This document shows, piece after piece, positions 49,000-60,609 of a stretch of 64,000 bases of DNA. This DNA comes from Ignelater luminosus. Its lineage: Eukaryota > Arthropoda > Insecta > Coleoptera > Elateridae. The notes under the pieces were generated by a model. It was not told the origin of the DNA, made no database searches, and saw nothing but the letters and a program-made list of their open reading frames with translations. Location of the stretch: positions 35,499 through 99,498 of the forward strand of contig VTPC01004631.1 in assembly GCA_011009095.1 (NCBI GenBank), read 5' to 3'. A program made the translations under genes and the position numbers. Numbering within the stretch: the stretch's first letter is position 1; every line of letters begins with the position of its first letter.

Positions 49000-50193
49000 A
49001 AGGTCAACAATCAGTTACCAGAAGGCAATAAAGGTTTAAATTAGATAAGACTAGGACCCAAATGGGAAAAATCCATAATATAGCAAGAAATAAGAAATGT
49101 AGAGTGAATTAGGACCTCATTTAAGTTGGAGAAGCAGTCCCCTAGTCCCAGTGATAGAATACTCTTTATTCTATAGAAACTCTCTTTTAATAATGGCTTG
49201 TAATGTTTGTTTGAAAAATGGTGTCACATTCCAAAGACAATCTAGAAATGGTTATCTATTGGTAAAAATTGGAAACAAAAGCAAAATTTACTTAAACATG
49301 CAAAGAAACAAAAGAGATGCGAGAGCTAATCTTTAGATCTTCCATATGATGATTCGTATGAATTGTAAAAAAAATCTCTTTCCTTTGAAACAGAATAAAA
49401 GTAACATTTTGACTTTAAAGAATAGAATAGTGTAGAATAAGATAATAGAAACTAGACCTTTGGAAGATGGAACACAAAAGAATGATTCTCTCCTGATCTT
49501 AAAAGAAATGTCGACTTAAGTCTAAAACGCCACAAAGTGTTTTTGTATTTTCCTACTTATTTTCAACACCTAACAATGTTCCTTCGCTAGAATTACACAA
49601 AATCAACAGTCAGTCAATTAGGAGGAACTCGCCCTTTTTTTTGTTACTAAAAGAAACAACATGTGAGACTCTTAAATTACAAAGGGAATAAAGTGAGCCT
49701 GATATGTAATGGGAATTCAGAGAGACAGTCGAAGAGAATAATTTTATTGACTCTATACTCACTGGTGTGTCAACAATCAACAGGTGATAGATTGGATAAA
49801 TAAATTAGAATATACGTCAAACAGTTGACCGGGAAGAGAATTTGGCTTGGACAGTAAATCTTGTAGGAGGATTGGTTTACTAGCAATATTTTATAGTAAT
49901 AGCATCCCAAAGTTCAAATATTCGAAACTGCGAATCCTACAACGCAATTGTAGTACGGTAATATTCGTGAAGCAAAACCAAAAATATCCACAAAATGGAA
50001 GTTTAAGTTTAGCAGAACCACCTGTAACCTATTTTGCCTTTTATTCTACTAGATCAGTTAGAACTTTTTTGAAAACACTTTTAGAATACCCTATATAACT
50101 TTCACTTTTATTTCAGTGAAATCTTTGTATAATGTGTGTATAGTGCAGTGTGTAAGAAGCTGTAACAACAAACATAACATTTATTTCATTTAC
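49000..50193 (-). other. Intron, plain part
   Basis: No host exon or clear repeat was recognised. The + frame at 49847-50098 ends in TAGAATACCCTATATAA and may be a transposon edge, unsupported. Confidence 0.35.
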
Positions 50194-50360
50194 CTTATTG
50201 AAATCTGCAAGTTCGGCCATTTCTTCCCACAAACTGAGCATTATATGTTGGTATTCATGTAACCGAGAGAAACTGAATTCACCTTTCCCTTCTATAATTG
50301 TTGCTCTAAGTGCTAAACACGCAAAATCCCTTTCATCCAAATAACCATTCGAATCAACAT
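50194..50360 (-). CDS. Sarcoplasmic calcium-binding protein exon (EF-hand 1, start of EF-hand 2)
   Basis: After acceptor TCTATTTTCAG (AG at 50361-50362), two bases complete an Asp codon split by the intron. EF loop 1, (D)VDSNGYLDERD, follows; its twelfth position is Asp rather than Glu, as in other insect members. Then come FACLALRATIIEGKGEFS and LWEEMAELADFNK, ending at donor GTAAAT. Length 167 nt, phase 1 in and phase 0 out. Confidence 0.95.
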
Positions 50361-53300
50361 CTGAAAATAGAATAATATTTCTGTCATAATTTTGAAAGTC
50401 ACATTCGCTATCTACTCAGTAAGATAGATGAGTTCCGCATTAAACATTATAAAATATCCAATATTTCATAAACCAAATGTTTGGTTTTTAATGTGGCATA
50501 ATGTAAGGTTACTGGTTATTTCATTTTTAACTAATACATCTTAAATTTGAAAAACAGGACAAAAATAAATTTACAGAGTTAAAAAAAATATGAAGATTAA
50601 AAATAACAGCACTCAAATGTAGTGTAAACTTGTAAAATACTAAGAACGAGCTGAAATTTGGTAACAGAAATAGTCCACTTCTAATACTTGTAATTTTTAT
50701 TTTGTTCGTCTTTACTAGTATTTATGATCGCATTGCTTGAAGCATTTCATATTTATATTTTTATTTCATTTTTATATATAGAAAGAAAAGTCCAAAGTCA
50801 TATACTAAGATAGAAAATTAAAAGACTGAATTATGATAAAATTAATTTACACCATTCGAAAATAACCGTGAAATGATCCAAGTTAAAAATACTTCCAATT
50901 TATTTTTTTAATAGATTCTTTGTTTTAAAAATCTTTAGCGAAAACACAATTTAAATATGTGCATAGTATTTAAAGTGAAGACATTGATATGTGAACGCAA
51001 ATATAAAAGGCACATGTGACGTCTTTTATATTTTCATTTCAGACATAAAAATAAATTTAAACTAATAATATTTGTTTAAATAAAACGTTGCTGATTAGCT
51101 ATAGATGTGTCCAAATTGCTCATAAATGTTACTCAATTGGTTTTGGTTTCTTGTTTTATTTCTGGCATTCGAAATAAAGCGCTAACGTAAAACAAAACGA
51201 CATTATTGTATGTTTGGCAGCAAGATACTATAAAACACTTTTAAAATCTGGAGTAAATCTAAAAAAGAAAACCGTTGTTATGTGTATTTAAAACGATAGG
51301 AAGAAAATACAAGAGTAGATTGAAACGTTTACAAAACAGCTGCAAAAAGCTCTATGTTGTATTGTCTTCATAGAGAAAAACAAAAACATAAAATTCTTTG
51401 TAATCAGTTAATCACAACTTCTAATGTGGGTATTGCTAGAAGTAAAATGATTTAAGTAATTGTTTAAAAAAAACTCATAATATTGTTTCGGTATAGATTC
51501 GCAAAGGTCAGTAGAAACAGTCGGCGTCATTTAATCAAAGTGATTTTTATTGAGGCAGGATGGGCGATGGCGCTCACCAGCAAGCGCTCCTGCCGCTCCC
51601 TGCTACTCCCTGCTACTGGCTGCAATAGTTAATAAAGTTGTAGTACAACGAATTTAAAATTCTGACTAGCTTATTCGGTCTAAAAAGCCGATTATAATTT
51701 TATCTTTTTTAAGGTAAGATAAAGTCTCCAGTTTGGCTATTTCAAAACAATTTGTTTATGTCTGATCAGTCCGGGAAGGTTTTTAGGATTTTGTTTTGTT
51801 TTAATTGTTTTACTTCCTTCTCAATCAAGAGGGCGGTGAGTATATTAAATGTGGAAATAAAAAGATTTAGTGCTATATTAGCTATTACTACTACCTCTAC
51901 TACAAATAAAACCAACGATTAATCGTATCAAAGAAAACACTTTGCAGTAGTGATGGACCGTAATGGTTAAGAAGTAAGTACTTAAAACGTTTGGAGAGTG
52001 TATTCGTATTCTAATACCTGGTGCATAAATTAGGTTAGTGGTATTGGTACCGACGGTTTAGAAACTAAGATTCCTACAGGAAAGTGGTCCATTAAGGCTC
52101 TCAACAAGCAATTTTCCCGATTTAATCTTTTGAGGAAAGCAAATTGTTTATACATATTTATATTCAATTTTCTGTTTTACGCAGGATTACCAACTATACA
52201 TTTATACATTTAGTAATCAAAACTGCCTCTGTAACATAACATATTAGAAGACTGTTGGTTGGGAGATTATAGTACAATTCAACAAGTAGTCTGAGCATGC
52301 ACTAGCGCAACGTTTCCCAGCCTTTTCACCTACGTGATCTCTTGTTTTTATAGTCTGTTATTTAACGAACCCTATTCTGTGGTCATATTTACTTCTGTTA
52401 TAATGGCTCCGTATCTCCCAAACCTTGCCCACTGTTTTACTTTCTCTCTTTACTAACTTCCTTGATCTTGTCTTTTATACTACTATTTTCAAACCTTTTC
52501 CAAGTATCTACACCTACCTACTATAACGTTAATCGCGACAGTAAAGACAAGAGGCATGCCCGTAAGACGGTGATTTCAGCTTATTGGTTAAAAAGTTTCG
52601 CTTCGATCTCTTCACAAAAGTGTTGTCGTCAAATACTACAGCTGAAGACGTCTGCATCGGAGCTCGGTGCTGTTGTTTTTGATTTTTAGTGGATTTTGTC
52701 TCATAACACCATAATGACCTACTGGTCGTTTTGCCTTGGTTGTTTGTCTAGAAGTAGCCGGATGCGGCCAAACAAACGTGTGAAGGAAGTAACAACCGTG
52801 TCTAGGACTGTGCAACCCGTTTGGCTATCAAATTTTGTTCAGGAGCAATGCTGGAAAAAGCTTATTTTGCTGCTTTCGAAAACTCGTCGAAAAAAGTAGG
52901 TGGCCTAGGCCATAGCTCAAATCTTAATTGTTTTTTACACGTTCGTTAAAAAAAGTGCAACATTTTTCATTAATTTTTGTTTATAAAGGATGCGTTTGTT
53001 TCATCGCGCTAGAAGCGTGAAAAAAGTGCCATAACGGTTCATTTTTTCACGCATTTGAGTGAAAAACGTATCGTAACGTGTCGTTTTTTAACGCAAAATA
53101 TTTAAAGACAAAATATAGAAAGTTGCCGTTGCTATGATACACGCTATAATTGTACATTTAATCAATGTTTTCAAATAAGAAGCTGTTTGGAAGTAGGTAG
53201 TTCTTGATTTTTATTACGAACGTGAAAAAAGTTTTGTATGCAATTCGTGAGTAAAGTTACTTTTTTTTCACTCGGCAGATTTGCGCACTCGCCTTCGGCT

Positions 53301-54160
53301 CGTGCGACAAACTTTCCTTCTCGTAAAAAAAAGATACACTTGTTGCATAAATAACTATTTCTAAATCTTCTTTAGATTTCATGACGCGCACAAAATTCTG
53401 CTGCGGATTCAAAGTAACGCGGTATCACAGCCTTCTTACAACGAGCGCGCGCAATTATTTCACTATCCGTAGCTCCGCTATTTACTATATTATAAAGCTT
53501 ATTTTAGTCCGAGAATTATTGTTATGGGCACATCTTTGATATCTGTCATAGAAAAGCGTTTAGGATGCCAAAAAGCAAAAGGTGTGAATAGTTTTAAAGC
53601 TTTCTGTCAAACCTAATGTCAGGTTGTGTGGTTACTAAGTATTCAAAGTTATATCCCAGTCTTACCACCTTGATTTGGGCACTATGTGGGCATTTTAGAC
53701 CCAATCGTTCCCCCCGTAACATCAGTCCCAGCTTTTGATTATTTTTCCAGGATTCCAGGTGTCCAAACGTCTGGAATTGCAAGAAGCCCAGATTTTGTTA
53801 ATTAATGTTCGGGGCTTTTTGATCTAAAACTCTTGGACTATTACTTTAAGTTATGACCTGCAGCTCTCGGAAAATATACGGTTCATTTCAGCCTCATTCA
53901 TCATAGAAATGCATAAAGATAAATTTTAGTTCTTTTCTTCAATTAAATTCTAGGCGCTTCGTACGACGGGTGTAACGTGATAATAGAAATGCTCAAACGA
54001 TATACCAGATACCCGCAATCTGAGCTGGCAGATTGCTCGGAGGGGAGTTCGCAGGCCTTTCATTAAAAAAAAATAAAAGGGCGAATTTCTTAAAAACCAA
54101 CTTTTCAAACGCTATTTTGAGTACCATACAAAATCTTATCAAAGAAAAAAGAAAAGCCAA
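50361..54160. other. Non-coding DNA, no certain gene
   Basis: AT-rich to about 52 kb. A GC-rich patch at 51545-51630 stands out (see findings). Open frames at 52462-52899 and 53594-53782 carry no recognisable motif. The calcium-binding protein's first exon was looked for here and not found. Confidence 0.4.
53305..53362. repeat. Dispersed repeat, copy 2
   Basis: Same order of blocks as at 35178-35242. Just upstream is ACTCGCCTTCGGCTCGTGCG, a short palindromic GC-rich motif, and a region with repeated CGTGAAAAA words (about 53015-53235), suggesting the tail of a larger repeat. Confidence 0.75.
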
Positions 54161-54253
54161 AATGAAATAGCAGCAAACCCGAGATCCTGCTGATAAGAGA
54201 ATATTCTTAACAACAAGGCTCTGACAGAAATAATAAGACTACAGAAAGAAGTT

Positions 54254-54680
54254 ATGGTTTGGGATGCGATTTGTTTCGGAAGAAGATCACCTGTTGTATT
54301 CGTCCCAGGCACTATCAATGCTAATTGCTATATTCATAATGTCCTGGAACTGGTGTTAGTACCATTTATGCAGACGTTACCAAACGATATTTCCCAACAG
54401 AATAACGCACATCCACACACTGCAAGCATTATCAGAAGGTACCTCCAGCAAGAACAACTGCAAATGTTGCCCTGGCCTGCACGATCACCGGACTTATCGC
54501 CGATCGAACACCTTTGGGGCATGATGGGACGGCGACTAAGATTATTGCCAAGAGCATCTAACAACTTAGACTAGTTGAGACACCAACTTAAGGTTATCTG
54601 AAACGAGATACCCTAGGAGAACATAAACCAGTTGATAGAAATGGTTGCATTGCTGTTCATGGCGATGCTACACATTATTA
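54254..54680 (+). pseudogene. Tc1-like transposase, C-terminal relic
   Basis: The frame opens with MVWDAICFGRRSPVVFVPGT and continues ANCYIHNVLELVLVPFM. ISQQNNAHPHTASIIRRYL follows, then LPWPARSPDLSPIEHLWGMM. This is the usual second half of a Tc1 transposase. The second catalytic Asp (family QQDNARPHT) is Asn here (AAC), so the enzyme would be inactive even without the stops. After the stop at 54572, LRHQLKV..NEIP.ENINQLIEMV still matches the family tail. The N-terminal half is missing. Confidence 0.9.
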
Positions 54681-54689
54681 ATTTTGTTT

Positions 54690-55690
54690 TTGTTGTTGTT
54701 ATTGTTTTCTTGTAATTGTTAATTTTTTGTTATGAAAACATGATTATTTCATATTCAATAAAAAAACATTATTTTAGCAAAGTTTCAAACCCATAGCCTT
54801 ATTTTGAATGGGTGGTGCATTTCATATGAAACTGAGTGTAGGTACATATTTATCTACTAAGCCTAAGGTTGAGTCCTTCTAGAGCATGATTTTCTATGCT
54901 TCATCGCTCTTCCGAATTTGGTTGAAAACTTGCAGTAGTTTGGGCAAGTCAGAGCCGCGTGGCTTGTGGTTGGTTGTCGGCTGGACTCAGAACTCCCAGT
55001 GACCTTCCAAACAAATAAACAGAGAAGAGACGCGTGCTATCTGTTGGCAGTCCCTGTGGTATGGTATACATTTTAGTTGCAAATAAGTATGCAAACTAAA
55101 ACCATTCCATTTTAACGATTTATGTAACAGAATAATAAACCAAGAATCCAGATGAATCAGGAATTACACGTTTTCATCTAATAACTTGCGAGGTAACGTT
55201 TATGTCAAGCTAGATAAACCATCGAGCCACAAATCAACGTAAGTTGTTAAGCCAGGATTCCACTGCCTGTGATGGCTCGTCAAACCATTGCAAGCAATGA
55301 CAAGCCATCATAAGTCACACACTCTGAGACCGGACCTCTTGTTATGCGTTGTTGATCACATGAAACGAGCTTGTCGTGGCTCTATTCAGCTTGGCTCGTG
55401 CGTACTCGTGATTGACTTGTCTAGACAGAGAACAACGTTTTGACAAACCGCAAACTGTGATGTGAACAAGATAACTTGTCAAATCACTACAAATTCTTAA
55501 TCCAACCTTCAACGACCCATGCGTCATTGAAAACCGCAGGTCGTGAGAACCCGGCTGTAATTGAAAAGTAGCAAGTCTTTTTGAATCTATGTTCGTTTAC
55601 CGTATTTGAAATAACCGAACAAACAGATAGAGAGTAGGTCAGTTTCACAGAGCGTGACTTTGGTTTTATAATATATCCCGATAATTCTAA
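54690..55690. other. Non-coding DNA with short palindromic repeats
   Basis: Around 55272-55312, GATGGCTCGTCA and TGACAAGCCATC form an imperfect palindrome, and related CTCGTC/CTTGTC words recur to 55500. No gene was recognised. Confidence 0.4.
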
Positions 55691-55702
55691 CATACTGTAC
55701 GA

Positions 55703-56230
55703 TAAAAAAAGACAAAAATTAATATTGTCTCCCCAACAAAGATTGAAAAATTCGTGCAAGCATTGACTATCATACCTCCAGACGATCGTTTCGTCCTTGT
55801 TTGGACTCATCAGTGGAGGATAATGAAAGTCAATGCTTACCCGCTTCATGCTGGTTATATACAAATCAGCTACAACATTAGCAGCATGAAAATATTGAGG
55901 CGCCATCTAATAAGAGCGCCAACATTTAGAACTACTGACTCGACAAGTCGTTCTGAATTTAAAAATTTACAAATAGGAAAACTTTACACCTTTTATATAC
56001 AATAAAAGGTTGTTCTAACTTATAGTGGGGTTTATTGGTAACAATAAAAAAAGACAAAAATTAATGTTGTCTCCCCAACAAAGTTTGAAAAATTCGTGCC
56101 AGCATTGACTATCATACTATATTAATTTTTGTCTTTTTTTATTGTTACCAATAAACCCCACTATAAGTTAAAACAACCTTTTATTGTATATAAAAGGTGT
56201 ATAGTTTTCCTATTTGGAAATTTTTAAATT
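55703..56230. repeat. Palindrome with a direct repeat in its loop
   Basis: Arms 55956-56065 and 56121-56230 (about 110 nt each) are near-perfect inverted copies; for example TAGTGGGGTTTATTGGTAAC faces GTTACCAATAAACCCCACTA. The 55-nt loop and inner arm end (56044-56117) repeat in direct orientation the sequence 55703-55772 (AAAAAAAGACAAAAATTAAT, GTCTCCCCAACAAAG, AGCATTGACTATCATAC). A long - frame crosses the region (55487-55906) but has no recognisable content. Confidence 0.85.
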
Positions 56231-58135
56231 TAAACTAACATACTGAGTTTGATTTCTGTGAAATAATGATTGGAGATTACTTAATAATTTTGGTAAGTCA
56301 ACATTCTGATACATATACAATAGGATGGATCACCTAACGCTGTACCCCTTAGGAAACTTTCTTCTTTAAATGCAATGAGTCAAATATGTTGGATTACAGT
56401 ACAATTCTATTAAAGGTTTCACGTTATATGACTCACTCTGTATACAAAACAAGATTACTTTTGGTTAATTTAGTAACAAAAAGTATCCATAGTCTACACG
56501 AATCGTCAAAGACATTAAGGAATATTAGTGTTAGAATATTATACATCTATAGCTTATTTTAATTTTAAGGCTGTTCATTCTTATCTCGTTGAATCAATGA
56601 GGTATCATAATATCCAATAATATACGGTTGTATAACTGCATACGGTTTCATAAACAGAATGAGTTTCAAGATAAAACTGAAATTAGAATTTTATTAAAAT
56701 ACCCATTTTACAGAAAAATTATTGTTGATTATCTTTTCTAGTTAAGGTTATTTAAGGAGTGATGTTTCTTTCTAATACATACTATTACTCACTAACAATA
56801 AGTGCATCTGCAGTAATTTTCAATAAAATGTTTTACAAAATTCAATAGAGTTTAGACTCGTTTGAATTTTAGGTTCTACAGTATTATCAGTCGAGTTGGC
56901 CAATTCCTAAAAGTTATGCATTAACGTCAACAGTTTTTTATGGCATAGCTAGTTGCTACTTGTTTTATGACACATTTTACAAAAGCATTAATTTTGCTTG
57001 TACTTACAAGACGTTTTTCTGCCAATAAACTTAAGAAAAGAAAACATAATTACATGTTTAAGGAAGTAAATCTCCTTGGCATAAAATTACAAAATATTTT
57101 CTGCACTTGTGATGTTCACGACCGCAAAAATAAAAACAAAAAGAAAACTTTTTTAGATACGGCTATTTAATGTTAAAAATAAAAATAGAAGTACTCGACG
57201 CAATGTACACTGTAAGTTCCGTATTTATTTAAGTACCATAGACGTTTACAAGTAAGCAATTTGAACCGTACATTAAATGCAAATAAATTTCAGTCTAATT
57301 AAATTATCGTTTAAGCGTAACGGATGTGCAACAGTTTTAACTTGTTTATTGCACAATGTATTGAATTATTTTGGGTCACCATCTTAACTAGACAGCTTGT
57401 CTATCCGTCAGTACAATTATAATTTGCCAGATTTTCAAGTGAACTCTTGCCAAGTTTTTTCGGTCGATGACTTTTCTTTGCTTTAAACCTAAACATTTGC
57501 CTCTCATTATTCAAGATTTTACTGCATAAAATGTTGGTCTGGTTTCATATTTGGAAGGGATTTCTGAAATAAATTTATGCAACAGAAATTGATACATTGT
57601 TTAATATTTTATGGGTTTAAAGGTTATTTTAAATGGAAAATACAGAATAAACCTTTGGCGCTTTGATGCAAGCTCAGACAGACACTCAACAGTTGTAGTT
57701 ACGTCATCAGTTACGAGATTCTAGAAAACAGAAGTTTGGGATACACCTAGTGTTTACTGAATTCGCTCGGTATGAGCGGTATGAGTATAAAACGGGAAAT
57801 TACAACGTTCTGTAAAAGTGAAAGCGGTTTTTTCAGAATTGTATTGGTTTCCGAGCAGGGTGTATTCATGGGCGTCCGCTCGATAATTTCCAGGGAGGGG
57901 GGGCTAACCAACAAATTTATAATATAAGCCATACACGAATACATTCCGAAATAGAAAACGAAAATACGATTTAAAAATCCGGGGGGGGGGTAGCGTCCCT
58001 CCTTGCCCATAGGAGCAAACGCCCTTGGGTATATTAGACCACTATAGGTACTAGCTATTTATTTGTCTTAGATTTCTTCTTTTATGGTGATTTCAGATGA
58101 AATGACAAGTACAATTCTGTAATTTATATATAATA
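56231..58135. other. Non-coding DNA
   Basis: No supported gene. A poly-G run (57981-57990) and a G-rich run near 57895 flank a - frame of low information. These are features of transposon tails but unassigned. Confidence 0.4.
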
Positions 58136-58137
58136 TA

Positions 58138-58814
58138 CAGTGTTCGGAAAAAGTTCCGGCACGGCCTCGTAATTTCTAAGCAGAAAGATATATTCCTAGA
58201 AATTCCAGAAACTGTGTAGGACTAAAAATATTACATCTTGAAAGTAACAAGTTTCATTAGGTATAGGTGGGGAGAGAAAGGGGGTGGTTACATCAAAATT
58301 TTCAAACAGCAACCCTACTTAAATTTACTTTTGTTCGAAATACATTTTAAAAAAATGTTTCAGTGAATACCGGAAGTCTCTATGACAATTTATTCAAAAG
58401 TTATATCCAATTAATTATCCCAAAATTTAATATTTAAATTTGAAATAATAAAAGATCGTGAAATTTGAACATTTATTGTGATAACATAGTTAATAAAATC
58501 AATTATTCTCAGTAATTCTGAAATTTAATAATAAAATAAATAAAACAATAAATTTTAGAATTATTAAGAATAATTTTTCGGTTTTCGCTAAAACATTTCT
58601 TTTTTTAATGTCTTTCGAACAAAAGTAAATTTAAGTAGGGTTGCTACTTCAAAATTCTGATCTAACCCCCCTCTCCCCCACTTATACCTAATAAAAATCT
58701 TGCTACTTTCAAAATATAGTATCTTTAGTCCTAAAAGGTCCCTGAAATTTTTAGAAATATATATCTTTCCGCTTAGAAATTAGGAGGCCGCGCCGAAACT
58801 TTTTCCGGACACTG
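58138..58814. mobile_element. 677-bp TIR MITE
   Basis: The left end CAGTGTTCGGAAAAAGTTCC and right end ACTTTTTCCGGACACTG are inverted and flanked by TA (58136-58137, 58815-58816). Arms extend about 200 bp, with CTTTCAAxxTxTxxTATxTTTAGTCCT and GTAGGGTTGCT blocks in both. No coding content is present. Confidence 0.85.
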
Positions 58815-59232
58815 TATAATTTTAGATCACTGAATATAATTCGAAGTCAGCTATTCAATGGTGTCAAAATCAGATAAGAAATAGACTACGTAAAAAGAAA
58901 ACTTTTGAAAAAATATTTATTTTTCCGTACATAACAATTTCTGTTTGTTAACTTTATTTTCTATATAATAACGTGCATGAACGAAACCTTAGCACACTTC
59001 TAAATTTTAACAGTTCAATCAACTGAATAACTCCTACATAGTAATTGCAAAAAATTTTCTTCATGCCCAACCTTAAAATCTAAGAACATATTTCGTACTC
59101 TCATTTATTACAGAGATTTGTGGCTTTACAACAATCTGAAAACCTCGCATTCTAAAGACAAAAAGATACCAATAAACTGATGTCCAGACTAGGCAACTTT
59201 CTTTTTTAAATTAAAATTCGGATCTTATAACT

Positions 59233-60605
59233 TTAAAGGTCTGCGAGATCCCTTTTGTGTATCGGCTTAAGAAAAACAATATGTAGTTGCCTACTGCTCA
59301 TTTCAAATGAATTGTCTAAAATAGCTAATGGTCGAAATTTGCTCTTCGCCAAACCACTTGCCACAAATATTGAAAGAAATTCGCTTTCCACTAAAAGACC
59401 CAACGAAGCTAACGTCAGTATTCGCTCTTCACAAGACACCTATGATGGCTCAAGATCGATCTTCGTCCTCCAACTAGACATATACGGTTGCTACTGGTGG
59501 TTTTCAAAGTGTACTGGAACAAAGAAAAGTGTAGGCAACAGTCTATTAGTTGGTAGTAGTACTTGTATTAGTAAAACTCCTAGCCGTACTGTTGCGGGAG
59601 ATTCCTGCTGGTTTGCTTTTATGAGTTCCAAATTTTGTTGTATAGCGATTCTTGTCCGAGTGTATCAACTTTCATAGCGTTTAAGGTATCAAAATCTTTC
59701 TGAGGCCAAGATTATTAGTTAAGACATGTTGCATTTATTGCCACTAAAATATTCTGTAAAACTCTCAACATGCTTCTAATGAAGGTTCCACAGTTTAATC
59801 AATTTTCTGTCATCTAAGCGTCGATATACCTTTAGAATTTAAGAACACATTTGTATGATGTATGTGATCCTGCCTTAGAATTATTCGTATGCTGCTATCT
59901 TTTTATCCAAATCTGTAAAGGAACATTTTAGGACTCCAAATGTACAATAAACAATGACAGATAATGTTCAAATGTTAATTGCAACAATTTTGTTCTTATT
60001 ATGTACTGTGGATTTTATTAACTTCCTTATGCGTAATTGCCTTATCCCTGCACTCGCTTGAAGTACAGTTATCATTTTTGCGCACTGGTTAGCTCTAAGC
60101 TAGAACTTCAAGTGGAAGAAAAAGAGGAAGCATTGTGTTCCACGTTTTCTAGAAGATTCTGTATATGGTGTTTACTGCATTTGTGTGTATGTTGTTTCAT
60201 CGTCTAATCTCGATTATATTTTCTTCATGCTATTTCTATGCTTGTGTTTCTGAGTTATTTTGGAGAATTAGCATACAGCTTCAGTTTGTCCATAAAAAAC
60301 AAATGTATGGTCTTGGAATTATTTACATTAATGTGTAACTTAGTACTCCAATTCTAGATGAGATTCTTAGAGAGGTCTTCATAGCACTAGCGTGGATTAC
60401 TAATATTTTGAGTAACCAAGTATGAGGAAGAATCGAAGGCCTTGTGACAATAGACCCAAGCCACAGTCAAATTTTTAGATTTGGCTCTTGCTTGACCGAT
60501 TATCGCCGAGACAGTAATTAACCTTACTTTATTGTGAATTGCAGCGAGATCCAAGATTTCTCTGTGATTTTGATAAACACAAACAGTTATTTGTACCTGT
60601 ATCAT
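59233..60605 (-). pseudogene. Non-LTR retrotransposon relic, reverse transcriptase
   Basis: On the - strand, starting near 60605, VSAIIGQARAKSKNLTVAWV then YCHKAFDS matches the RT palm motif A region of non-LTR elements (ITGQARAKSKNL.VAW.DYKKAFDSVPH). The catalytic Asp preceding YKKAFD is not preserved. Further on, FMDKLKLYANSPK (about 60265-60300) corresponds to the YMDDLKLYA box with Asp to Lys. ILKVYRRLDDRKLIKLWN lies near 59800. A last open piece, 59439-59233 (LASLGLLVESEFLSIFVASG), may be its C-terminal part but was not recognised. It is heavily frameshifted. Confidence 0.7.
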
Positions 60606-60609
60606 ACAT

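Larger units (their letters stand above)
39349..50360 (-). other. Sarcoplasmic calcium-binding protein gene, coding span found (first exon missing)
   Basis: Three exons on the - strand join in phase to give about 180 residues, close to the 185-195 typical of arthropod sarcoplasmic Ca2+-binding proteins. These are soluble cytosolic EF-hand proteins that buffer calcium, mostly in muscle and neurons. The order of motifs and the ending YLFGPL match the insect family (Drosophila Scp-type). The missing N terminus should be only some 15-20 residues, ending in one base (G) that completes the Asp of the first EF loop. No convincing candidate was found in 50361-64000. Introns are 4.7 and 5.8 kb. Confidence 0.9.

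Noticed and set aside
55487-55906. 139-codon - frame starting MAPQYFHAANVV, with a GTAAGC donor-like site
   Set aside because: It overlaps the direct-repeat region and has no recognisable domain. It was considered as a first exon for the calcium-binding gene but does not resemble its N terminus.
57895-57995. G-runs resembling a G-quadruplex or switch
   Set aside because: Two simple G-runs far apart with no gene context; likely tail sequence of a repeat.
59255-59677. 140-codon + frame starting MCIGLRKTIC
   Set aside because: It is antisense to the LINE relic on the - strand, which has the better protein match nearby.
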